A stretch of DNA of 64,000 bases from Streptomyces sp. RPA4-2 (GCF_012273515.2 NZ_CP050975.2:620001-684000), one strand, 5' to 3'. Numbered from the stretch's first letter, positions 17,241 through 26,386 are shown. Translations and numbers: made by a program. The notes: generated by a model not told the origin, from the sequence alone.

Positions 17241-17587
17241 TGCGTCCACGGTGCCACACCCGCCCCTGCCGCGCTCGCCCGCCGGGCGGCGGCGCGGGGT
17301 GGGCGCGGGGCGAGGCGGCTCCAGAACGGACCGGGATCCGGGTGGAGCCGCGTACCGGGGCCCGCGGCAGGCCGGGCGGCGGGCCCTGCGCCCGATCGTG
17401 ACCGACCGGCACGAGCCCACGGATCGACTACCGGCACGACGTCCACAGGTCGGCGGTCCGCACCATGTCCACGAGCCGGCGGCCGCCACGATGCCCACAG
17501 GTCACCGCGAGCCCGACACCCGCGCCCGCCGCCTCGCCCGTCCGAGCAAGGAGCCCTGGCGCGACGGGCCGGAAGGCCCCGTGCCGT

Positions 17588-19009
17588 TCATGACGGTGCC
17601 GGGCGCTTCGCGGGCGTCAGTTCGGCCAGAAGGAGCGTCCGGTCGTCCGCGCCGCCACCGGCGGGCGGCGTCTTGTGCAACAGCCGCTGGCAGAGTGACT
17701 CCAACGCGTCCGGGCCCTCGGTGCCCGCGGGTTCCGCGCCGTCCGTGCCGAGGAGACCGGCGAGGCGCGCGATGCCCTGCTCTATGTCGGTGTCGCGGGA
17801 CTCGACCAGTCCATCGCTGTAGAGCAGCAGCAGGATCGGTTCGGGCACCCGGACGACGGTGGGTTCATAGCTGCCCATGCCCAGTCCGAGGGGCAGGCCC
17901 GCGCTGGTGAGCGTGAGGGGCCTGGCACGTCCGTCCGCGGTGCGGATCAGTGGTGGGGGATGACCGGCTCCGACGAAGGTGCAGAGCTGTTTCTGCGCGT
18001 CCCACTCGGCGTACACGCAGGTGGCGAAGGAGGCGCCCGGCGTGTCACAGGCCAGCGCGTCCAGCCGGCGCATCAGCTCGGCCGGCGTGATGTCCAGCCC
18101 CGCGAGGGTTCGCACGGCCGTGCGCAGCTGGATCATGGCGACGGCCGATTCCGGCCCGTGCCCCATGGCGTCCCCGACGATCAGACTGACGCGGCCGTCG
18201 GACCGCGGCAGTACGTCGAACCAGTCACCGCCGATGATGTTGTCCTGCCCGGCCGGGAGATAGCCATGGGCGATACGACACCCCTCGAACGTCTGTGAGG
18301 TCGCGGGCAGCAGGCTCTGCCGGATGGCCAGCGCCATGCGGCGTTCGCGTTCGTAGCGTCGCGCGTTGTCCAGTGCCACGCAGGCCCGCGCGGCCAGCGA
18401 TTCCACGGACGCGGCGTCCTCGGTCACGAAGGGCGCCCGGTCCGGACCGCGCGTGCACGCGATGAACCCGACCGCGATGCCCCGCAGATGCAGCGGGACG
18501 ACGAGGAAGGACGCGGTCCGCAGCAGGGCGTCCATGCGGACGTCGTCGCCCCCGGCGGTGCTGAGCCGTTCGGACGTGTGGGCGTCGACCGAGTCGAGCA
18601 ACTGCGTCGTACGGGTGGCGATACAGCGCGTGTACGGGGTCTGGCGGGGAAAGACGATCACCTCGCCGACGGGCAGCGTCCCCTCCCAGTCCTCGGGCGC
18701 GTCCGTCCCGATGCGCAGGGCCAGTCGCCGGGCCTCGATCTGGGCCGGGTCCGCGGAGTGGTACGCGTTCTCCTCCAGCAGCCACCGCTCCAGCAGGTAG
18801 ACCGATGCCGCGTCGCAGAACCCGGGAACCAGCGCCTGGACGACATGGCTGCCGGTCAGGTGCAGGTTGAGTTCCGAGCCGATGGCGTCGGCCGCACCCG
18901 AGAAGACCGGCCGAAGGCGCGCGAACGCGGCGGCCGCATCATCCGCGTGGCTGTGTGCTTCGTTCCGCAGGGTGGTGCCTTCCACTGGAGGGGTCGAATC
19001 GCGTGGCAT
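17588..19009 (-). CDS. GAF-SpoIIE protein phosphatase
   Basis: 473 residues from the ATG at 19009, preceded by GAGGTG at 5 bases. A GAF domain (about 45-230) receives a small-molecule or redox cue. The C-terminal PPM/SpoIIE phosphatase (about 255-465) is complete, with NIIGGDWFDVLPR, GDAMGHGPESAVAM, FVGAGHPPPLI, LYSDGLVESRD and a final GGADDRTLLL. It has no kinase domain and no membrane segment. It probably dephosphorylates a STAS-type anti-anti-sigma factor. It is divergent from a DUF574 methyltransferase with only 74 bases between the starts, so the promoters overlap or face each other. Confidence 0.9.
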   Translation of the reverse strand: MPRDSTPPVEGTTLRNEAHSHADDAAAAFARLRPVFSGAADAIGSELNLHLTGSHVVQALVPGFCDAASVYLLERWLLEENAYHSADPAQIEARRLALRIGTDAPEDWEGTLPVGEVIVFPRQTPYTRCIATRTTQLLDSVDAHTSERLSTAGGDDVRMDALLRTASFLVVPLHLRGIAVGFIACTRGPDRAPFVTEDAASVESLAARACVALDNARRYERERRMALAIRQSLLPATSQTFEGCRIAHGYLPAGQDNIIGGDWFDVLPRSDGRVSLIVGDAMGHGPESAVAMIQLRTAVRTLAGLDITPAELMRRLDALACDTPGASFATCVYAEWDAQKQLCTFVGAGHPPPLIRTADGRARPLTLTSAGLPLGLGMGSYEPTVVRVPEPILLLLYSDGLVESRDTDIEQGIARLAGLLGTDGAEPAGTEGPDALESLCQRLLHKTPPAGGGADDRTLLLAELTPAKRPAPS

Positions 19010-19083
19010 GGACACACCTCGCCGTGCCTGGGCGGCAACTATATGATGGTGCGTCAAGATCACTTCCAGGACGGGGAGTTGTG

Positions 19084-19905
19084 GTGTCAGGTAGCGAAGG
19101 TCTGCCTCAGGGTGTCGACCCGGACAAGGCGAGCGTTGCCCGGATGTACGACGCAATGCTGGGCGGCCGGCACAATTTCGCCATAGACCGGGAGGCGTTG
19201 GCGGCGTTCACGGCCATCGACCCGCAGGTGCGCACCCTGGCGCGGGCCAACCGCGCCTTTCTGGGGCGGGCCGTACGTTTCCTGGTGGACGCCGGGGTGC
19301 GGCAGTTCATCGACCTCGGGTCGGGCATCCCGACCCAGGGCAACGTCCACGAGGTGGCACAGGCGGCTTGCCCGGGAGCCCGGGTGGTGTACGTGGACAG
19401 TGATCCGGTCGCCGTGGCGCACAGCGCCTCGTTGCTCGCCGACAATCCGGACACGGACATCGTGGACGCCGACATCCGTCGCCCGGCCGAGGTGCTGTCC
19501 TCGCCGCAGGTGCAGAAACTGATCGACTTCGATCAGCCCGTCGCGGTGCTGATGATCACGATCCTGCACTTCATCGCGCCCGAGGAGGACCCCGCCGGCA
19601 TCGTGGCCGCGTTCCGGGACGCCCTGCCCGAGGAGAGCTGGCTCGCGCTGACGCACGCGACGAACCAGGACCGCCCGGACACCGCCGCCGCCGTGGGGAA
19701 GTTGTACCGTTCCCGGGCCACCTCGCCGGTCACCGCCCGGTCCCACGGCGAGATCCTCGGGCTCTTCGACGGCTTCGACCTCGTGGAGCCCGGCCTGGTC
19801 TACGTACCCTTGTGGCGCCCGGACGCGGACGACCACATCCCGGAGAACCCGTCGGAGTACTGGGTGTACTCGGGCGTCGGCCGCAAGCGTCCGGCGGGCG
19901 GCTGA
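19084..19905 (+). CDS. DUF574-family SAM-dependent methyltransferase
   Basis: 273 residues from a GTG at 19084, placed 5 bases after GGGGAG; a GTG three bases earlier is also possible. It has the signature of the actinomycete DUF574 (S-adenosyl methyltransferase) family: ARMYDAMLGGRHNFAIDREA at the N-terminus, the SAM loop FIDLGSGIPTQGNVHEVA, VVYVDSDPVAVAH, an FDQPVAVLMITILHFI strand, and the closing EPGLVYVPLWRPD motif. These are expanded in Streptomyces and their substrates are generally unknown. A paralogue lies at 60193-60990. Confidence 0.9.
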   Translation: MSGSEGLPQGVDPDKASVARMYDAMLGGRHNFAIDREALAAFTAIDPQVRTLARANRAFLGRAVRFLVDAGVRQFIDLGSGIPTQGNVHEVAQAACPGARVVYVDSDPVAVAHSASLLADNPDTDIVDADIRRPAEVLSSPQVQKLIDFDQPVAVLMITILHFIAPEEDPAGIVAAFRDALPEESWLALTHATNQDRPDTAAAVGKLYRSRATSPVTARSHGEILGLFDGFDLVEPGLVYVPLWRPDADDHIPENPSEYWVYSGVGRKRPAGG

Positions 19906-19932
19906 GCCGGTCACCCGGCGAGCCGCGCCTCG

Positions 19933-20043
19933 GCTCCGACTGTGTGCCGGACCTGATCCACGCGCACCGGCTCTGCCTGTGTGCCGGACCTGATCCGTGC
20001 GTACCCGCTCTGACAGCGTGCCGGACCTGATGCGCGCCGGGCC
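19933..20043. repeat. Three tandem 37-bp repeats
   Basis: Units at 19933-19969, 19970-20006 and 20007-20043 share the invariant core GTGCCGGACCTGAT (19944, 19981, 20018) at an exact 37-base spacing, with diverged flanks. The array fills the gap between the convergent methyltransferase and SDR genes. Function is unknown. Confidence 0.85.
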
Positions 20044-20097
20044 CCGAGGCGCGCTCACCGGTGTGCGGAGCTCCCGCACCCTCCGTGGAGGGCCGTC

Positions 20098-20118
20098 CCG
20101 GACGGGCGGCCCGTCCGG
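20098..20118 (-). terminator. Palindromic terminator after the SDR gene
   Basis: CCGGACGGGC (20098-20107) is an exact inverted repeat of 20109-20118. It lies 8 bases beyond the SDR stop in the direction of transcription. Confidence 0.55.
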
Positions 20119-20126
20119 CGCGGCGG

Positions 20127-20921
20127 TCAGGGAATCACGGCGTCGATGCAGCCTCCGTCGACCCGCAGCGCGCCGCCCGTGGTGGCGGAGGCCTGGTCCG
20201 AACTCAGGTACACCACCATGTTGGCGATCTCCTCGGGGGCGATCAGACGCCGTAGCAGCGACTGCGGTCGGTGCTCGCGCATGAAGATCCGCTCCGCCTC
20301 CTCCCAGGGCAGGTCACGGCCGACCAGTTCGTACACGAACTCCTCGACGCCGGCGGTGTGGGTGGGGCCGGCGAGAACCGAGTTGACGGTGACGCCCGTT
20401 CCGGCGGCCTTCTTCGCGAAGCCGCGGCCGACGGCCAGGAGGGCGGTCTTCGTCATGCCGTAGTGGATCATCTCTTCGGGGATGGCCACCGCCGATTCAC
20501 TGGCGATGTACTGAACGCGGCCCCAGTCGCTCTCGATCATCCGCGGCAGGTAGGCACGGGTGAGGCGGACCGCGGCGAGCACGTTCACCTCGAAGTACCG
20601 GCGCCATTCCTCATCGGTGATGTCCAGCGGGTCCTGGGAGCCGAAGACGCCCAGGTTGTTGATGAGGACGTCGACGTCCGGCAACGCGTCGAGGGCGGTC
20701 GCCGCCCCCTCCTCGGAGGAGACGTCCGCGCCGATGGCGACGAAGTCACCGTCCGGCACCTCCTCCCGCAGTTGCCTGACCGCCGCGTCGACCTTCTCCT
20801 TGTCGCGGCCGTTGACGCCCACCCGCGCCCCCGCGTCCGCGAGGCCCGCCGCGATGGCGGCCCCGATGCCCTGCGTCGACCCTGTCACCAGGGCGGTCCG
20901 TCCCGTGAGATCGATACGCAT
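20127..20921 (-). CDS. Short-chain dehydrogenase/reductase
   Basis: 264 residues from the ATG at 20921 with AAGGGAG 8 bases upstream. It is a classical SDR: cofactor loop TGSTQGIGAAIAAGLADAG, NNLGVFG, the active-site Ser in YIASESAVAI, and the catalytic HYGMTKTAL (Tyr-x3-Lys). The VNGRDKEK after beta-2, with Arg, favours NADP. The substrate is unknown; close relatives are annotated as oxidoreductases of the 3-ketoacyl-ACP reductase type. The gene is monocistronic, with a hairpin after the stop. Confidence 0.88.
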   Translation of the reverse strand: MRIDLTGRTALVTGSTQGIGAAIAAGLADAGARVGVNGRDKEKVDAAVRQLREEVPDGDFVAIGADVSSEEGAATALDALPDVDVLINNLGVFGSQDPLDITDEEWRRYFEVNVLAAVRLTRAYLPRMIESDWGRVQYIASESAVAIPEEMIHYGMTKTALLAVGRGFAKKAAGTGVTVNSVLAGPTHTAGVEEFVYELVGRDLPWEEAERIFMREHRPQSLLRRLIAPEEIANMVVYLSSDQASATTGGALRVDGGCIDAVIP

Positions 20922-21173
20922 GTACGACTCCCTTGCTGTGGCCGGCCGAGGTGCCGGTCCGGGGTCCGCGCCATGGAGCACGGCGGTCACCCGTGCGTGG
21001 GCCGCCTCGCCTTCACATGACGCGACGGGTCGTGCGTCGTGACGACGCCGGTCCTGAACGACGCCGACGCCCCTCGCCCGCCCAGCCCGGGGGTAAGCCG
21101 CCGCCCAGGCCCGAGGTCAGGCGGTCACGCGATCACGCGGCCTCGCCCCAATACGCCGTCCGTCCGCGGGCGT

Positions 21174-21593
21174 TCAGTCCGCCAGCTCCGTGTGCAGCGC
21201 GTCGAGACCGTCGCGGTAGATGCCGGTGAAAAGGGCCACCATCTCGTCGTCGCTCGTCCCCAGCGGGTGGAAACGCCCGGACCACTCCACTTCCGCGCTG
21301 TCGGGCTCGCCGGGCACGGAGTGCACCCGGATCGTCGCGAGATAGCCGGCGACGGGGAACGGCGCCTCCACGATGGTGTAGGTGTAGTGCCGACCCCCCT
21401 CGCTGAACCCTGTCAGCCGTTCGACGACGACCTCACCGTCCCCCATGACCAGCCGGCGGACGCGGCCCCCCTCCAGTGGCGTGCTCTCGGCGATCTGCGG
21501 AACCCAGTCGGGGAGGGAACCGAAGCCGCCGATCACCTCCCATACACGGCCGGGGGATGCGGGGACGACCCTGCTCACCGAGGTCGATGCCAT
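21174..21593 (-). CDS. SRPBCC-family (polyketide cyclase/START-like) protein
   Basis: 139 residues from the ATG at 21593 with GGAG 8 bases upstream. It is a helix-grip SRPBCC protein: VSRVVPASPGRVWEVIGGFGSLPDWVPQI at the N-terminus, a beta-sheet core, and a long C-terminal helix (MVALFTGIYRDGLDALHTEL). The fold forms a hydrophobic cavity for a lipid or aromatic ligand. It resembles MxaD/YndB-type members rather than a cluster-linked aromatase, and no polyketide genes are near. Function is undefined. Confidence 0.82.
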   Translation of the reverse strand: MASTSVSRVVPASPGRVWEVIGGFGSLPDWVPQIAESTPLEGGRVRRLVMGDGEVVVERLTGFSEGGRHYTYTIVEAPFPVAGYLATIRVHSVPGEPDSAEVEWSGRFHPLGTSDDEMVALFTGIYRDGLDALHTELAD

Positions 21594-22082
21594 TGCTTCT
21601 GCTCCAGGACTCGTCGGTCTGCGGGGGCGGGAGTGCTCGCGACAGTCGGGCCGGTCGGCTTCACGCCTTCCACGGATCATCATAAAAGGGATATATGGTG
21701 AGAGGCACGCGGAGCCCGTCACGCCACGGCGTCGGGCAGGTGCGACCGCCACGACAGCGGCCCACCACGTCTCCTCCGCGGGCCGCCCGGTGCCCCTGAG
21801 CACGCGCGGTGGAGGCAACGAGGGCCCGGACAGAGTACGGTGGCGTCACCGAGCGCACCTCGCATGCCGTTATCCGTTTCGGCGTCGCCCTCGGGGAACG
21901 GCAGACGCCGGTGCCTAAGCGCTCCGGCCGGAAATGAGCCGCCCCATGACTTCTGGCTCGTACTCTCGCGCCGTCTCGCGCATTCCCTGCGGCGCCCCGC
22001 GGTAGCGGACTTCCTGGTTCCCGAGGCGTTCCGGCACCTCGCTCCCCTTGAGCCGACGACCGACGAAGAGGATGCGGCACTC
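21594..22082. other. 489-base divergent intergenic region
   Basis: This separates the SRPBCC gene and the small Cys-rich protein. It has a short A/T-rich stretch near 21677-21697 (CATAAAAGGGATATATGG) that would suit a promoter. The plus-strand frame is open from 21840 into the small gene, so a longer N-terminus for that gene is possible. Nothing else is supported. Confidence 0.5.
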
Positions 22083-22355
22083 ATGTACTCACAGGACGCG
22101 ATCTCCGGCCACCGCCGAGGCCGCCCCGAACCGACCGCCGAGATGGTCTCCGGACTGGCCTGCCTCATCTGCGGCACGGACTACCGGAACGCGCCGGACG
22201 CGGACGCCGTGGTGGTCTCGCACCGCGACGACAAGCAACTCCTCGCCTGCCATGGAACGTGCGCGCGGCTGGCGAGCGGGTCGGTCACGGGGCTGGAGGA
22301 GACGCCCCTCCCCCTGGCCGAGCGCCTGCGCAGACACCGGGCCGACCAGCACTGA
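22083..22355 (+). CDS. Small hypothetical protein with Cys-rich centre
   Basis: 90 residues from an ATG at 22083 (GAAGAGG about 10 bases upstream), though the frame is open back to 21840. The centre carries LACLICGTDYRN and, about 30 residues on, LLACHGTCARL, which gives four cysteines and one His. That is enough for a small zinc site or a thiol-based function. I do not recognise a family. It is followed after 163 bases by the carboxyethylornithine synthase-like gene on the same strand. Confidence 0.5.
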   Translation: MYSQDAISGHRRGRPEPTAEMVSGLACLICGTDYRNAPDADAVVVSHRDDKQLLACHGTCARLASGSVTGLEETPLPLAERLRRHRADQH

Positions 22356-22518
22356 GACGCTGAGACAGGTGGCATCCCGGACACTCCGTCCGGCGGTGAC
22401 CACGACCGACGCGGGCCCGGCCTCCCCCGGCTGCGGTCGGCGCACACGCACGCCCGCAGGCGCCCTACGCGCGAGACATCGAACACCATTGCATGACAAT
22501 TACATGACAAGGAAACGC

Positions 22519-23700
22519 ATGACCCTCATGAGCCTCGGAGTCCTGGCCTCCTCCCGCAAGGAGAACGAGTTCCGGCTCCCGTTGCACCCCGCTCACTTCG
22601 ACCGGATCGCCCCGGACGTCCGCGCAAGGATCTTCCTGGAACACGGCTACGGCCGGCGGTTCGGCATCGACGACGATGCCCTGCTGCCGCTGGTGGCAGG
22701 CCTGCGCTCCCGCGAGCAGCTCCTCGCCGAGTGCGAGGTGCTGCTGCTGCCCAAACCCACGCACGACGACATCGCCGAGCTGCGCGGGGGCCAGGTGCTG
22801 TGGGGATGGCCGCACTGTGTGCAGGACGAGAAGATGACCCAGATCGCCATCGACCGACGGCTGACCCTCGTCGCCTGGGAGGCGATGAACCACTGGACGT
22901 CCACGGGTGCCTTCAGCGTCCACGTGTTCCACAAGAACAACGAGCTGGCGGGCTACTGCTCGGTGCTGCACGCCCTGCAGCTCGGCGGCATGACCGGTAG
23001 CTACGGACGCCGGCTGCGCGCGGTGGTCCTCAGCTTCGGCGCCACGGCACGCGGAGCGGTGACCGGTCTGGGCGCCATGGGGGTCTCCGACGTCACGGTG
23101 CTCACCCAGCGCGCCGCCGCGGCGGTGGCCTCGCCCATGCCGTCGGTCGTGATGGGCCACTTCGAGGAGCAGGAGGACGATCCGTCGCGGCTCCGGGCGC
23201 TCACCGCGACAGGTCCGGTGCCGCTCGCCGAGTATCTGGCCGGGTTCGACATCATCGTCAACTGCATCCGGCAGGACACCGACGCGCCCTTGATGTTCGT
23301 CACCGACGAGGAACTCGCCCTGTTCCGCCCGGGCACCTTCTTCATCGACGTCGCCTGCGACGAGGGCATGGGCTTCGCATGGGCCCGGCCGACCACCTTC
23401 GGCGACCCCATGCCCACGGTGGGAGCGGACTGCCACTACTACGGGGTCGACCACAGCCCGTCCCACCTGTGGAACTCGGCCACCTGGGAAATCAGCGAGG
23501 CGCTCCTCCCCTACCTGCGCAAGGTCATGAGCGGCCCCGCCGCCTGGGAGGCCGACGCCACGGTCAGGAACGCCATCGAGATCCGCGACGGCGTCGTACA
23601 GAACCCGAAGATCCTCTCGTTCCAGCACCGTACGGCCGCGTACCCCCACGCTCCCGAGATCCCGGCCCCGGCGCCTCGACCCGCCGTGCAGCCGGCCTGA
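22519..23700 (+). CDS. ceo: N5-(carboxyethyl)ornithine synthase-like dehydrogenase
   Basis: 393 residues from the ATG at 22519, which has AAGGA 5 bases upstream; ATGs at 22504 and beyond lack one. It belongs to the alanine dehydrogenase/transhydrogenase superfamily and matches, motif by motif as I remember it, the N5-(L-1-carboxyethyl)-L-ornithine synthase of Lactococcus: RKENEFRLPLHP, KPTHDD, VLWGWPHCVQ, NNELAGYCSVLHALQL, LSFGATARGAV (nucleotide loop), DVACDEGMGFAWARPTTF, HSPSHLWNSATWEISEAL. The known enzyme joins pyruvate and ornithine with NADPH. Substrate use here is inferred. No opine-transport or siderophore genes adjoin. Confidence 0.85.
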   Translation: MTLMSLGVLASSRKENEFRLPLHPAHFDRIAPDVRARIFLEHGYGRRFGIDDDALLPLVAGLRSREQLLAECEVLLLPKPTHDDIAELRGGQVLWGWPHCVQDEKMTQIAIDRRLTLVAWEAMNHWTSTGAFSVHVFHKNNELAGYCSVLHALQLGGMTGSYGRRLRAVVLSFGATARGAVTGLGAMGVSDVTVLTQRAAAAVASPMPSVVMGHFEEQEDDPSRLRALTATGPVPLAEYLAGFDIIVNCIRQDTDAPLMFVTDEELALFRPGTFFIDVACDEGMGFAWARPTTFGDPMPTVGADCHYYGVDHSPSHLWNSATWEISEALLPYLRKVMSGPAAWEADATVRNAIEIRDGVVQNPKILSFQHRTAAYPHAPEIPAPAPRPAVQPA

Positions 23701-23716
23701 CAACGCCCAAGGTGCT

Positions 23717-23742
23717 CGTCACCGACCGTACGGTCGGTGACG
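23717..23742. terminator. Bidirectional palindromic terminator between ceo and msrA
   Basis: A perfect 26-bp palindrome with left arm CGTCACCGACCGT is centred between 23729 and 23730. It lies 17 bases after one stop and 36 bases after the other, between convergent genes. Confidence 0.75.
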
Positions 23743-23777
23743 GACGCGGCGCGCTCGGCGGCCGGCCCTTCCCGGAA

Positions 23778-24290
23778 TCAGGCTTCCGCGCGCTTCGGCA
23801 ACCGCCAGTTCGGCCGCGGGAAGTGGCACGTGTAGCCCTCGGGGTACTTCCGCAGGTAGTCCTGGTGCTCCGGTTCGGCCTCCCAGAAGGCGCCGGCCGG
23901 CACGACCTCGGTCACGACCTTCCCCGGCCACAGTCCCGAGGCCTCGACATCGGCGATCGTGTCCTCGGCGACGCGTCGCTGCTCGTCGTCGAAGTAGAAG
24001 ATCGCGGAGCGGTAGCTGAGGCCGATGTCGTTCCCCTGCCGGTTCTGCGTACTCGGGTCATGGATCTGGAAGAAGTACTCCAGGATGGCGCGGTAGTCGG
24101 TCGCGGCGGGGTCGAAGGTGATCTCGATCGATTCGGCGTGGGTTCCGTGATTGCGGTAGGTCGCGTGAGGCACGTCGCCGCCGCTGTATCCCACCCGCGT
24201 GTCCAGGACACCCGGGAGCGTCCGGATCAGTTCCTGCATCCCCCAGAAGCAGCCACCCGCCAGCAACGCCTTTTCCTCAGTGGCGCTCAT
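23778..24290 (-). CDS. msrA: Peptide methionine sulfoxide reductase MsrA
   Basis: 170 residues. The active-site motif [17 protein letters not shown] holds the nucleophilic Cys at about residue 14. [27 protein letters not shown] and [27 protein letters not shown] are diagnostic. It reduces the S epimer of methionine sulfoxide in proteins, using thioredoxin, in the cytoplasm. The single C-terminal Cys in EGYTCHF can serve as resolving residue. Length is normal for the family. It is monocistronic and convergent with ceo. Confidence 0.96.
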   Translation of the reverse strand: MSATEEKALLAGGCFWGMQELIRTLPGVLDTRVGYSGGDVPHATYRNHGTHAESIEITFDPAATDYRAILEYFFQIHDPSTQNRQGNDIGLSYRSAIFYFDDEQRRVAEDTIADVEASGLWPGKVVTEVVPAGAFWEAEPEHQDYLRKYPEGYTCHFPRPNWRLPKRAEA

Positions 24291-24507
24291 AGCTCTTCAC
24301 ATCCCTTTTCTTCTCTTTGCGCGGTCCGCCTGCGGGCCGCGCAAACTCAACGGCGCGGCCGTCGGCCGTTCCCCCACGGACAGACGTCCAGGGCGTGCCC
24401 GAAAATTCCCGTCGGCCCGCGCAGCCCGGCAGTACGCCGTCCGGCGGCCGCCCGGAACCCGCACCCGTAGTGAATCACGGGGCCCGCGCCGCGTCGCGGG
24501 CTCCCCG

Positions 24508-25116
24508 TCAGGCTGACCGGCGCAGCCCCGCGATGAGGAGTTCGACCAGTCGCCGCGCGTCATAGCGGGGATCGGCGTCCGCGCCGATGCAGAGGTTCCC
24601 GACGCCGCGCATGAGCACGATCGCGTCCATGTCGGAGCGGATCTCGCCGGCGTCGGCCGCGGCTTCGAGCAGTCGGCCGCACACGGGCACCAGACGGTCG
24701 AGGAAGTAGGCGTGCAGCGTGTCGAAGCCGGCGGCGTCGGACTGCAGCACAGCGGCCAGTCCGTGCTTGGTGACCAGGAAGTCGACGAAGAGGTTGATCC
24801 ACTGCCCCAGTGCGGCATGCGGGGTCGGGGAGCTCGCCAGCAGGGCAGGGCCGGCCTCGGCGCAGGCTTCGACCTGGTGCCGGTAGACGGCGATGATGAG
24901 ATCCGCCCGCGTCGGGAAGTGGCGGTAGATCGTGCCCGTCCCGACGCCGGCCTTGGCGGCGATGTCACGCACCGGAGCCTCCACGCCCGCGGTCACGAAG
25001 ATCGCGGCGGCCGCGTCGAGCAGGGTCTCCTCGTTGCGCCGGGCGTCCGCCCGCTTGGGCCGGGCCGCTCGCCCCGACTCCCCATCACCGCCACCGACCG
25101 TGCCGCCGTCACTCAT
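24508..25116 (-). CDS. TetR-family repressor
   Basis: 202 residues from the ATG at 25116 (GGAGAGG 8 bases upstream). The helix-turn-helix is at about 30-75 (AAIFVTAGVEAPVRDIAAKAGVGTGTIYRHFPTRADLI), and the rest is a helical ligand domain of the common TetR_C type (FDTLHAYFLDRLVPVCGRLLEAA). It is divergent from an alpha/beta-hydrolase gene. The 325-base spacer holds two palindromes at 25151-25163 and 25171-25193, placed to control both promoters. The ligand is unknown. Confidence 0.9.
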   Translation of the reverse strand: MSDGGTVGGGDGESGRAARPKRADARRNEETLLDAAAAIFVTAGVEAPVRDIAAKAGVGTGTIYRHFPTRADLIIAVYRHQVEACAEAGPALLASSPTPHAALGQWINLFVDFLVTKHGLAAVLQSDAAGFDTLHAYFLDRLVPVCGRLLEAAADAGEIRSDMDAIVLMRGVGNLCIGADADPRYDARRLVELLIAGLRRSA

Positions 25117-25150
25117 CGCGCCATCCTCTCCACCACCGGGCTTGCTATCC

Positions 25151-25193
25151 GGAACGGCGTTCCGTATCTTCAAACGGGACAAGGTTCCGTTTG
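25151..25193. promoter_or_regulatory. Two palindromes, probable TetR operators
   Basis: GGAACGGCGTTCC (25151-25163) is a 13-bp palindrome. At 25171-25193, CAAACGGGAC and GTTCCGTTTG form 10-base arms with one mismatch around AAG. Both lie 35-80 bases upstream of the tetR start, where autorepression would be expected. The remainder of the gap to 25441 shows nothing else. Confidence 0.6.
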
Positions 25194-25441
25194 CCCATCA
25201 TCCCAGAGCCAGGGCCGACAGGCCAAACCGTGCGTGGTCAGCCGCTGACCCGTCGAAGAGGCCGGGCGACGGGCGCACGGGAAGCCCGGCACGGGTGAAC
25301 GCGAACGCGGTGGCGACAGACGTCGGCACGGCACCTGTCCGGCCCGCGCCCGACCCGGCGCAGACCCCCGCCACACACCACAACCCCCACCCCGACCCCA
25401 CCACACCAACCGCGCGAAGAACCTGAACGGAAGGCACCTCC

Positions 25442-26386
25442 ATGCCCGAATCACGCACGGCGACCGCCCCCGCCACCACGCTCACGCCCACTCCTGTCGT
25501 CTCCGTGAAGCCGGTCGTCCTGTCGGCCCCTGGCCGCGGTGAGGACCTGCGGGTCCGGGTGTCCGCGCCCACGACCGGGCACGACCTGCCCGTCATCGTC
25601 TTCTCGCACGGCTACAGCTGGTCGATGGACGGCTACGCCCCACTCGCGGACTTCTGGGCCGCGCGCGGCTTCGTGGTCCTGCAACCCACCCATCTCGACT
25701 CGAGGACACTCGATCTGCCCGCGGACGACCCCCGTACGCCACTGATCTGGCGTTTCCGGGTCGAGGACATGAAGCGCGTCATCGACCAACTCGACCTGCT
25801 GGAAGCTTCCGTGCCCGGCCTCGCAGGGCGTCTGGACCGGAGTCGCGTCGCCGTGGCCGGTCACTCCTGGGGGGCCCAGACGGCAAGCATGCTGCTGGGT
25901 GCGCGCGTGCTCGATTCCGAAGGCGTCCCGGGAGAGGACCTGTCCGATCCGCGGGTATCGGCGGGTGTGCTGCTCGCCCTGCCCGGCCGGGGCGGGGACG
26001 ACCTGTCCCCGTTCGCGGCCGAGCACTTCCCCTTCATGAACCCGTCCTTCGACGACATGACGGCACCGGTCCTCGTCGTCGCCGGGGATCAGGACCAGTC
26101 CGCGCTGTCCGTCCGGGGACCGGACTGGTTCACCGACCCGTACTTCCTGAGCCCGGCCGACAAGAGCCTGCTGACCCTGTTCGGCGCGGAACACTCGCTC
26201 GGCGGGATCCCCGGGTACGGCGTCGCGGAGACGACGGACGAAAGTCCCGAACGGGTCGCTCTGATACAGCAGTTCACATGGGCATTCCTTCGCAGCGCGC
26301 TCGACCCCGAGGACACCGGCTGGCGGGCGGCGTGCTCCGCGCTGGAGGAGGATCCCAAGCCGCTGGGTCAGGTTCAGAGCAAGTAG
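25442..26386 (+). CDS. Alpha/beta hydrolase (chlorophyllase/PAF-acetylhydrolase-like esterase)
   Basis: 314 residues with GGAAGG 7 bases before the ATG. There is no signal peptide. The oxyanion region is VIVFSHGYSWSMDGYAP, the nucleophile elbow is VAVAGHSWGAQTASML, the acid is likely in VLVVAGDQDQSA, and the His is in LFGAEHSLGGIPG, so the triad is complete. It resembles the cluster of chlorophyllase and platelet-activating-factor acetylhydrolase-like esterases. It is controlled, by position, by the divergent TetR gene. The substrate is unknown. Confidence 0.85.
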   Translation: MPESRTATAPATTLTPTPVVSVKPVVLSAPGRGEDLRVRVSAPTTGHDLPVIVFSHGYSWSMDGYAPLADFWAARGFVVLQPTHLDSRTLDLPADDPRTPLIWRFRVEDMKRVIDQLDLLEASVPGLAGRLDRSRVAVAGHSWGAQTASMLLGARVLDSEGVPGEDLSDPRVSAGVLLALPGRGGDDLSPFAAEHFPFMNPSFDDMTAPVLVVAGDQDQSALSVRGPDWFTDPYFLSPADKSLLTLFGAEHSLGGIPGYGVAETTDESPERVALIQQFTWAFLRSALDPEDTGWRAACSALEEDPKPLGQVQSK

